Assembly (NCBI GenBank): GCA_022560025.1
Contig: JAFISE010000312.1
Location: 1-24,000, forward strand
DNA: 24,000 nucleotides
Source of the DNA: Stagonosporopsis chrysanthemi
Lineage: Eukaryota > Ascomycota > Dothideomycetes > Pleosporales > Didymellaceae
Direction: 5' to 3'
Each line of letters starts with the position of its first letter. The first letter of the stretch is position 1. Of the stretch, positions 15,640-24,000 are shown in pieces. Under the pieces are notes generated by a model that saw nothing but the letters and a program-made list of their open reading frames with translations, had not been told where the DNA came from and made no database searches. A program made the position numbers and the translations under genes.

Positions 15640-18430
15640 CGCCTATTAATGCAAGAGCAATAATACTCTTAGTACACTTAAAGAGGCGCAAGAGCTAGAA
15701 AGAAGTAGTAAGCCTCTAAGTAATAGTTGCAAAAAGACTAGATGCCTTAGAAGAAGCAGAGCTTTATAATGCGCTAATTACTAAGATTAAGCTGTAATAA
15801 AAGCAACTTAATTGCGTAGTAGTAATAATAAAAAAAGCTTAGAGCAGACAGACTCTAAGCTATAGCTAGCTAGCTTTTAACAAGGTTAGGCAGCTTATAT
15901 AGACATTAAATAACGTCTAGCTAAAGCTAAAGCTAAGCACAGAGAAAACGTCTCTAACTCTCTAGCAGGTTAACTAGTAGGTAAAAGACATTAAGACAGC
16001 GTTTTAGTATACTTAAGTACTAAAAGACTTTATTACCTATACTTACTAGATTATAAGTACTATATAGTTTAGTACTTACAGAGAATTAATCTAATAATAG
16101 ATTACTAAAGAATTAATCTAGACATAGGCTAAGCTCTGTATAGTAGAGAAATAGCTAGTCTAAGATCTTGTCTTTACTTATTACAAGAACTACTAAAAGT
16201 TCTTTAAAATTAAGTAAAAGAAAAAAGACTCTATAAACTTGTTCTTTATACTACTTAGTTAAAGAGAGTCTTTACTACTACGCAGCTTCTTTAAGTTTAA
16301 TAATAGTACAGAAGACTATAAGTTTAAGATAGTATTTATCTAAAGCAAAATCCTAGAGCTATTACAAAAGAAAATCTAATATAATAGTACACTAAAGTAT
16401 ATCTAAGAGTAGTCTAAGTTTAAAAGAGCTTTCTGCAACGTAGAAACTACTAGAAGCATAGCCTTAGTTCTCTGTCTAGGCGTAAGTTTAAACGCTAGAA
16501 CAGCTATAAGAATACCTTAGCCTATAGCAAACTTAGCACTGTTCTAAGAGAGCTCTAACAGCTGCTTACAGCCTTAGTATAGAACTCTAGGCGCTAGACA
16601 TTACAAGGTAGCAGAAACTAGTCTTAACTAAGAGATTACTATAAACTACACTAGAAAAACTAAGACTATAAGAACAGCTAACTAAAGTAAGACTAAGGAA
16701 AAAAAAGCCCTAGTAGCAAACCTATCTTAACTACTACTAAGGCTAGATTCTAATAAAAAAAAAACCTATATTATAGTAATAGTATACTTATAAGTGCCTA
16801 GCAGCACTTTTAAAACACTTTAAGCCCTGTATAATTTAAGTACTAAGTTAAATCTTGCTAACAAGGCAAGTCTAAAGAGGACAAATATTGTACCTTATAG
16901 TAATACAAAGAAACTAATAGCTACTACTATTAATAATAAGCAACTGTAAATTTATAAGTCCTACTAGCTAACTATAGACTACCTTAACAGTATAAGTACT
17001 ATAAAGTAAGTAGAACTAGAAACCTTTTAGACAGCTAACTTTTATAAGTATAACCTTATTCTAAGGTACCTGTAGCTTGCAGAAGTAGACCTATATATTT
17101 ATTTTGCTAAAAGAATATTTATATAGTATACTAACAGAATAAAGAAAGTCTTTATTACTTTTGTCTAAGAACTGTTTAATAACTTAGGCTTAGGCAAGTA
17201 ACTGTATTTGCTTTACCTACAGGCCCTGCGTAGGACTAAGAGTTAGCTAGGCACTCTTTAGCTGCGCCCTAACTTAGTACGCTGTTAACATAACTTAGAC
17301 TTTTTCTGCTAAGATAACTACTCTTAGTTAGTCTCTATAGTACTAAAAGAGTATATAGTAGGTGTTATTTTTATTCTAGGTTGTAAAGAGTCTCTAGCAG
17401 ACTACAACAGGGATATGCCTTAGGTTCTACCTAAAGATAATAAGCTTAATAAAGATAAACTCTGTTTTGTACTGCTAAAGCTCTACTATAAGTAGTACGC
17501 TTTTAGTAAATATTAATTAAGAGTACTACTCTCTTACTAAGAGTATAATTACTCTATTAATATTATAAAGAGTATAAAAGTGCTAAATCTCTTAATATAC
17601 AACTTTTCTTACAAGAAACTAAATATCCTTTAGAAATATCTTAACACAGCGCAAGAAAAAGAGTAAATTAAACTAAGTAAGTCTCTAGCTAGTACTCTAA
17701 TTCTGTTTGTTTTAAAGGCTAACAGTACTATAAGACTGTATATAGACTACTAGAGATTAAATAAAGTAATAATTAAGAATTGCTACCTAATTTTCTTAGT
17801 TAGTAAGATGCTTAATAGACTATTAAAGGCGTAGGTTTTTACTAAGCTAGATTTATATAATGCTTATTATAGGCTCTAGATTAAAGAAGGTAACAAGTAA
17901 AAGACTGTGTTTAAGACATAATATAGGCACTTTAAGTACCTAGTTATACTCTTTAGGTTAGCTAACGCCTTAGTAACATTCTAGTTATATATTTACAGAG
18001 CCCTTAAGGGCCTACTTAATTAGACTTACATAGTGTACTTAGATAACATCTTAATCTACTTAGAGAACCTAGAAGATTATAATTATTATATTAAAGAAGT
18101 ACTTAACTGTTTAGTTAAGTAGGGCCTGTTTACTAAAGCAAGCAAGTGCTCCTTCTTAATAGAATCTGTTAAGTTTCTAGGCTTTATTGTTATACCTAAG
18201 AGCATAGTAATAGACTTAGAAAAAGTGTGTACTATTACAAAGTAGCTTAAGCTTAAAGGCTATAAAGATATCTAGGTATTTCTTAGCTTTGCAAACTTCT
18301 ATAAGAGGTTTGTGTATAATTACTTAGGTATTATACAACTACTAGTAGACTATATAACAGCTGCTTAGAACCTAGAGCTAAACTAAGAGAGACCTAATTC
18401 TTAGAAAAAAGAAGTAAAGTTAAAAAAAAA
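15640..18430 (+). pseudogene. Chromoviral gag-protease-RT part of the polyprotein, RIP-inactivated
   Basis: One phase (codons starting at multiples of 3 in window coordinates) covers gag, protease and RT. Gag (about 15,640-16,700) is charged and helical with RLDALEEAELYNAL near 15,740; I see no clear CCHC knuckle. The protease-like region ends with a block resembling ANFYxYxLILxYxxLAEVD (17,034-17,095), typical of retropepsin-type fungal gypsy proteases, but the DSG is not clear. RT shows FTKLDLYNAYYRL (about 17,838), FKYLVILFRLANA, VYLDNILIYL (about 18,033; YLDD with Asp changed to Asn), KASKCSF and FLGFIV, then FANFYKRFV. Many TAA/TAG codons replace Gln/Trp. The start codon cannot be fixed because ATG is often mutated. 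The phase changes after the A-run at 18,421-18,430. Confidence 0.82.
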
Positions 18431-18490
18431 ATATATAAAGGCCTAACTAAATAGTATAGACTATAGAGCTAGCCTAAAGACGTTTGTACA

Positions 18491-21160
18491 GCGTTCTTTA
18501 ATATTAAGGCTTAGTTTACTAAGGCTTTAGTACTTTAGCACTTTAACTCTGCAAAGCTAATTGTAGTCCTTACAGATATATTAGATTTTGCTATAGCAGC
18601 TATACTGCTGCAGCTACAGACGTCTAAGCTAATAACTAAGAGTTACTAAAAGCTAGTAGTGTTCTAGAGTAAGAAGTTCTAAGAACTATTAGTAAGATAG
18701 TATACTTACAATAAAGAACTGTTAGTAATTGTGTTAGTATTCTAGTAGTAGAGGTAATACCTTAAGTATGCTATATCTATAATTTAAGTACTCTCTAATT
18801 ATAACAATCTAAAGTACTTTATAATAATAAAAAAGCTTTCTCTAAAACAGGCCTATTAGGCAAAAAAGCTATCTAGATTTAACTTTAAAGTTAAATACAA
18901 ACTTAGACCTAAGAATATAGTAGATAGCTTTTTAAAGCATCTTAACTATACTTAGAGTATAGTTATTAGAGAGCAGTAAGTATTAAGAGACGCTATACTA
19001 CCTACTCTCTAGCAGAAGCTTTAAATATAGACTCTTGCAAAGTCTATAGCTTACAGCGTAGTATAGGCTGTGCAGAGTGCTAACTAATCTAAGAAGGTAC
19101 TAAGGGCAACCTATTAATACTCTAAAGATGCTTCTATAATTCTGCTGCCTAAAAGTATAAGTTTAAAAGATAGTATAATACTGCCTATAGGTATAAGTTT
19201 AGAGTACCTTCTACTACCTAAAGGTATAAGTTTAGAATACACTATACTGCCTAAGAGTGCAAGTTTAAGAAAAAGTGTAACACTGCTTGCAGGTATAAGT
19301 TTAGTATACTCTCTGCTACTTAGAAGTATAAGTTTAGAGTTAGTAACTTTGCTACCTGCAGGTATAAGTTTAGGGCATAGTAGTATTGTCTCTGTAGATA
19401 TCTGCTAGCAGCAGTCTAGTTCTAGAAGTGCGCCTCTCTTAGCTCTTAACTAGCTTTCTATAGATTATAGCAATTAGAGTTAATCTAATTTATCTAAAGC
19501 TTAAGAAACAGACTTTAATATTATAGTAGCTCTCTTTTATAGCCTAGACAGTTAAGTTAGTGCTTTTATATACTTTGCAAATATAGCTATATAAAAAAAG
19601 ACTATATACACTTTAGAAGTCTTAGAACGTTTTTTTAATTTTATTAAATAGGTTTAAGAATAAGATAAGGCCTTTCCTAGGAACAAGTTGCTAACGTGCT
19701 AAGAGGCAGGCAGAGCAGGTAAGAGACAGCATTATTAGCAAATTAACTCTAATAGCGTCTTATATAAGAGTAAGAAAGTATAGATTCTTAAGAATACAAC
19801 TCTTTATAAAACTATCCTTTTAAAGAATTATAATAACTCTATAAGAAGTTATTTTAGCATAGAAAAGACTATTAAGGTTCTAAAACAAAAGTACTACTAG
19901 CCTTAGTTAACTAAGGACGTAAAGGAGTATATCTACAGGTACCTAGCTTGTTAACTAAATAAGATCTAGAGACACAAGCTTTAAAGACTACTATTACCTC
20001 TTTCTATACTTAATATAGCCTAGTATTACTTTTCTTTTAACTTTGTTACAGATTTACCTATATCTAAAGATACTAGAAGGAACAAGTATAACTTAATATT
20101 AGTTCTTGTAGACTAGTTTAGTAAGTACGTCTAATACTTTTCTAAAACTAAGACAATTACAGCCTAGAGCCTAGCTAAGCTGCTGCTAGAACAGTGTTTC
20201 CTGCTATAAAGCCTGCTAGACACTTTGCTGTTAAATTAAGGTTCTATCTTTACTAGCTAGTTCTAGTCTAATATATACTACTACTTTAAGATAGTCTACT
20301 ATCTTAGTATAGCCTTCTATCTCTAGATAGACAGCTAGACAGAACAGCAAAACTAAGAGCTTAAAATATACCTTTGTATATATATAAACTACTAACAAAA
20401 CAACTAGGTAGACTTTTTGCTGTATATAGAGTATATATATAACTTAAAGCCTTATATAGCTTATAGTAAGTCTTTTATTAAAGTTGCCTATAGTATTAAT
20501 CCTAAAGGCTTTAACAGAGTGCTAGATAAGTATTAGTTATGCTAACTGCCTGCTAACTAAGATAAAGACACAAAGGCTCTAAAGCTATAATAGCAAGTTG
20601 CTAGGCGCTTTATATATTAGCATAAAGCTTAAGCTATAGTAAAAAAGACTTTAGAGTATACTTAACAGAGCTAAGCTTGTTAGTACAACTTTAAGAGATC
20701 TAAACAATACTTTGTAGAAAAAGATTAGGTAATCTTCTATATAAAGAACCTCTTTACTAAGTATTTTTTAAAGAAGTTTAATATAAAGTACTTAGAGCTG
20801 TTTATAGTCTTTAAAAAGGTTAGAAAATTAGTATATAAGCTTAAGCTGCTACCTTTTATAGACAGAGTGCACTTAGTATTTAATATCTTGCTACTTAAAC
20901 TCTAGAGAGAGCCCTTTGTAACTAAGGAGTTCTAGCTAAGTCTAGTATAGATTCCTATAGATGCCCTACCTTGTAATAAGTACAAGGTTAAGAGAATCCT
21001 AGAGTACTACAACTCTACTGCCTAAGAGCGTAAGTATAAAGTTAAGTAGCTAGGTTAGTTAAATAAAGATACAACCTAGGAACTATATAAGCATCTTAAT
21101 TATTGTAATTAGATACTTAAAGACTACTACAAAGATTTCTGTAACTTATTATAATTAAGA
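18491..21160 (+). pseudogene. Chromoviral RNase H-integrase-chromodomain part, RIP-inactivated
   Basis: Shifted by two in phase from the RT frame, the downstream frame is continuous to about 21,154. RNase H: FTKALVL (18,515), LTDILDFAIAAIL (about 18,570), YNKELLVIVLVF, SNYNNLKYF and KKLSLKQA. An in-frame tandem peptide repeat follows (19,145-19,378). Integrase has the HHCC-type segment near 19,890-19,980, then DLPISKDTR and ILVLVD (about 20,052-20,112), the second Asp region near 20,240, and the Glu region near 20,340. The chromodomain (about 20,981-21,120) reads YKVKRILE, RKYKVK-stop-LG and DTT-stop-E, where the stops replace conserved Trp (KVKWLG, TWE). Chromodomains direct such integrases to marked chromatin. 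All stops seen are TAA/TAG. Confidence 0.85.
19145..19378 (+). repeat. In-frame tandem peptide repeat (LPxGISLEY) between RNase H and integrase
   Basis: Seven units start at 19,145, 19,181, 19,214, 19,247, 19,283, 19,316 and 19,352, with spacings 36, 33, 33, 36, 33 and 36 bp, all multiples of three. In the pol phase they read as 11- and 12-residue units such as LPIGISLEYLL, LPKGISLEYTI and LPAGISLGHSS. The preserved phase suggests the repeat was translated before RIP. Confidence 0.88.
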
Positions 21161-22901
21161 CTTATAGGTTAAAAGTGCAAAGCACTTAAAGATCTTAAAC
21201 TTCTAAGAAAGAAGAAAGAACGTCTGTAAAAGTCCTCTATAGGCAATTAGTACTAAATCTACATGTCTAATAGTAATATAATTAGTATTAACCTATAGTA
21301 AACTATTAAGAAGCTAATATAAGTCTAGTAATAATCTAATATAGTTACTAAATAGTTAAGGAACTTGTTCTGCCTATAAGATATAATTATAAAGTAGGTT
21401 ATACCTAGTATTAAACTATTTAACTTAGAAAGCCTTTATAGCTATCTTGTACACTACTACTAACTTAAACTTCTACCTTATAATAAGCAGGACTTAGGCA
21501 GAAGAGTAGACTACTACGTCTACCTTAGCTTCTGCCCTTAGTAAGAAAGGCTGCTATAGAAAGACAACTAAACACAGCTAGAAGAGCCTTAGTTATGCTA
21601 GAGATGTTAGTACTATAGTAGTACTAACGCTTCTTAGTATTAGCAGTATAACTAGCCTTTTTAAAGTACTCTTTAACTAAGCTATTAACTACAACATTAA
21701 AAGGCGCCTTCTTACTTACTATACTAATAGCAGCCTTTATAAAGTTAGTAAATATCTAGCAAAGACTAAAACTATCTTTATATTATAGCGCTGTAGATTA
21801 TACTTATAAGATACCTAACAATTGTAACAGTATTAAGACTTAGTCTTGCTACTGCTCTTAACCTTCTAGGTAACTATAGTATTATACTCCTTAAACTTAA
21901 TATAGCAAGCTTTAGCATAGTTGTATATAGTCTAGAAGAAGGTCTAGGTAGTTTTAAGAACCTTAGTATTAGTTAAGGTGTTACCTACTACAGTAACAGC
22001 ATCGTTATGCTTACAGAGGGTGCAGTTAATTAGCTAGTTAAAGATATTGCAGGCTTAATAAAAGTGTGCCTTTATCTACTTTGTATTAGTACTAGAACAA
22101 CACTAGAAAAAGCTTAGGTATACCTTAACACAACTACTTTTATAAGCCTAAGTACAACTAAAATAGATACTAAAATTATTATTATACGTAGTATAGCTCT
22201 TAGTATGTTAAAACACTGTAATAAACAATAAAATTATACTATTAGAGTTAGTCTTAGAAGCAGTTATAAAGTAGGTAACGCTGCTGCAGTACTAAAAGTA
22301 TATAAGTAAAGGCTGTAAAGCTATATTGTTAGGCAAAGCATACACAAAGTTAAGTAGAGGCTTGTTTAAGATATAAAAAAGTACTAGAGTTATAGTAACT
22401 AGTTATAGAAGAAGTATTATAGTAAAGAGATATAAGTAGTTAAGTATAGTATATAAGAAGTTAAAGTGCTGTAGTGTATTTATATAGTCTACTAACTGTC
22501 CCCTAGCTATACTCTAACTTCTAACTACTCTCTTACTTACTTTTTATAATATTTACTTATACTTAAAAGCAGTATGCAACTATTTACTTGTATAGCTAAT
22601 AGCTACACAATCTTACTCCTGCAGGTTACTGTTTTACCTAGAGTATAATAGAGTAAATACTAGAAGTTTAATAATACTGCGTAATTATTAAATTAAGCAC
22701 TTATTAAAAGGTAACAAATAGTTAATTATAACTTATTTGCTATATAAAATACTACTTTTATAAAGAAATAAATTCTAAGGCTGCTTATATAAGAGCTAGA
22801 CTTATTACAAAAGCTTATTAGTAACTTTGCAGAGTACTTATAGGTTAGAGTATAAGTATTTATATCTAAGAAACTTATATATTAAGTATTCTTTAATTCT
22901 G
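21161..22901. other. Unassigned chromoviral 3' segment
   Basis: Lies after the chromodomain and before the second repeat array. I find no recognisable domain. Partly open frames exist on both strands: + strand about 21,790-22,228, a + strand phase that enters the downstream array as ILLPADISLE, and a minus-strand frame about 21,780-21,420 with KKAPFNVVVNSLVKEYFKKA. RIP removes TGA and makes several phases look open, so none is called. Confidence 0.4.
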
Positions 22902-23101
22902 CTGCCTGCAGATATAAGTTTAGAATTTGTACAATACTGCCTACAGGTATAAGTTTAGAGTACCTCTAGTTCTACTACCTAAGAGTAAAGTTTAGAATAT
23001 ATATAATACTGCTAGAGAGCATAAGTTTAGAGTACTATTATACTACTTACAAGTGTAAGTTTAGAGCAACCTTTACTGTCTACAGGTATAAGTTTAGAGT
23101 A
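22902..23101 (+). repeat. Second array of the GGTATAAGTTTAGAG repeat, phase not preserved
   Basis: Units begin at 22,902, 22,937, 22,975, 23,009, 23,043 and 23,076, giving spacings 35, 38, 34, 34 and 33 bp. They share the core CTGCCTxCAGGTATAAGTTT with the array at 19,145. Most spacings are not multiples of three, so this copy was not maintained as a coding repeat beyond its first unit. Confidence 0.88.
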
Positions 23102-23503
23102 TTAAGAAAGTAATATTGTAGTATTTACTTTATAAATAACAGGTTAAGGCCTAATTAATATACTAGCTAATAGTAGGCCTACTTATTTAAAGTTAACCTA
23201 AGAAGAGCTTAAAGCTCTGCAGAAGAAGCTACAACTCTAAGTGCGTATACAGCTAGAGACTAAAGGCTAAGTATTAGTAACTACTTGCACCTCCCCTAGC
23301 TTAGGCTAGGGGCAGGTTAACAGTAGCACTAGCCTCTAGAGTTAAGTCTAAGTACTTAATCCCTATAACAGTTACAGCAGCTTCTCTAGCTAAGGTTTTT
23401 TCTTCTTATAAGACAGAGGTTTTCTAAAGCCTAGTAGCTATACTTTATATAAGAATAAGAACTCTAAGCAGTTTAAGACGAGCTGTAAGAAGAAGAAGGC
23501 TAT
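23102..23503. other. Segment between second repeat array and 3' LTR
   Basis: About 400 bp, less AT-rich than its surroundings, with a perfect hairpin at 23,293-23,312. One + strand phase reads EELKALQKKLQL and later KNSKQFKTSCKKKKA, coding-like and basic, with only TAA/TAG stops. No family is recognised, and no clear polypurine tract is seen just before the LTR apart from AAGAAGAAGAAGG (23,487-23,499). Confidence 0.4.
23293..23312. other. Perfect 8-bp hairpin CCCCTAGC-TTAG-GCTAGGGG
   Basis: Arms 23,293-23,300 and 23,305-23,312 are exact inverted copies with a 4-nt loop. It is unusually GC-rich for this RIPped region and lies about 190 bp upstream of the 3' LTR, so it may be a structural element of the 3' transcript end. 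The role is inference. Confidence 0.6.
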
Positions 23504-23717
23504 TGTTACAGGATTTCTCTCTAATACCTCTTAACCCTACTTTAAGCATACCTAAGCTAAGAGCTAGGCTGTGCACAGGCCTCTTATATATATACTCCTA
23601 TTAAATCTAGAAGCTTACACCTTAAGAATTTGTCTAATATCTAAATACAACTCTAATTTAGCCTTAAAGCTATCCTATCTACTTTAAGTCTAATTACCTG
23701 CCTACAGTAACTTTATA
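23504..23717 (+). repeat. 3' LTR of the chromovirus
   Basis: Begins TGTTACAGGATTT and is collinear with the 5' LTR through GTAACTTTATA. The tract AAGAAGAAGAAGG immediately upstream is a plausible polypurine tract. The 3' flank returns to AT-rich, G-poor DNA. Confidence 0.88.
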
Positions 23718-24000
23718 TATACTACTTTACTTTAAATATTATAACTTTATTACTTTTACTATTTTTTTACTTTTTTTTTTTTACTATAACTACTTACTAT
23801 TATACTAAATTAAAAACTACTACTTACTTTTTACTTTAATACTCTACTTACTAAGTAATAACTTTTACTTTAATATACTACTTACTAAACTATAACTTAA
23901 ATACTATCTATACTACTTATTATTTACTTTCTACTTTTAACTATCTACTATCTACTATTTACTCTTTATTATCTACTATCTACTATCTACTATCTTTTTT
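23718..24000. repeat. AT-rich DNA and resumed TACT satellite to the right edge
   Basis: AT-rich, homopolymer-bearing sequence passes into TATCTACTATCTACT words from about 23,930, the same satellite as 13,800-14,790. No gene is visible. Confidence 0.8.

Larger units (their letters stand above)
15197..23717 (+). mobile_element. RIP-inactivated Ty3/gypsy chromovirus, full length with LTRs
   Basis: About 8.5 kb bounded by two collinear LTR copies offset by 8,307 bp. The order gag, protease, RT, RNase H, integrase, chromodomain identifies a Ty3/gypsy chromovirus, the commonest LTR class in filamentous fungi. In-frame stops are TAA/TAG only, consistent with RIP on an intact insertion. The element sits inside G-poor satellite DNA. 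TTTAC before the 5' LTR and TTTAT after GTAAC of the 3' LTR could be a 5-bp target duplication with one RIP change. About 2.3 kb between chromodomain and 3' LTR is unexplained and makes the element long for its class. Confidence 0.9.

Noticed and set aside
19145..19378. CRISPR-like regular repeats
   Set aside because: Units are contiguous and degenerate with no unique spacers, and the host is a fungus.

Overview
The window looks like a subtelomeric stretch of a filamentous ascomycete (Pezizomycotina). Three things point there: an OrsD/DUF3505-type zinc-finger gene, TTAGGG-type telomeric repeats (CCCTAA on the + strand), and the mutation pattern of repeat-induced point mutation (RIP), with C-to-T/G-to-A changes, TpA excess and TGG/CAA/CAG codons turned into TAG/TAA. 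All functional calls come from reading the sequence; no database was searched.

1-9,718 is a GC-rich, largely un-RIPped block with every credible gene on the minus strand: the start of an OrsD-like gene running off the left edge (1-522); a hypothetical gene whose frame runs 4,526->1,476 but is cut by one in-frame TGA at 2,207-2,205; and a large hypothetical gene (8,716->5,117) preceded by a short AT-hook/coiled-coil ORF (9,189->8,728) that a candidate 71-nt intron would join to it. The spacers hold a minisatellite, a 47-bp near-palindrome with two opposed CCAAT boxes, and clustered short repeats.

At 9,735 the composition switches to AT-rich. 9,735-13,765 is a RIP-killed Penelope-like retroelement: a single frame of about 1,043 codons with Penelope-type reverse transcriptase motifs and no recognisable GIY-YIG endonuclease, flanked by two 429-bp direct repeats. 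Each repeat holds a hammerhead ribozyme fold damaged at the core Gs. The repeats and the ORF end run into CCCTAA units at 10,158, 13,320-13,335 and 13,760-13,799. This is the arrangement expected of endonuclease-deficient, telomere-attaching Penelope-like elements (Athena/Coprina type), so 13,760-13,799 may be a fossil chromosome end.

13,800-15,196 is a G-depleted TACT-rich satellite plus AT-rich DNA. It is interrupted by a full-length, RIP-killed Ty3/gypsy chromovirus (15,197-about 23,717) with about 214-bp LTRs and gag, protease, RT, RNase H, integrase and chromodomain. An in-frame tandem peptide repeat lies between RNase H and integrase, and a sister repeat array lies near the 3' LTR. The satellite resumes after the 3' LTR and runs to the right edge.

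The strongest candidate for a little-described system is the telomere-linked Penelope-like element with hammerhead-bearing terminal repeats. The second is the in-frame LPxGISLEY-type repeat inside the chromoviral polyprotein.
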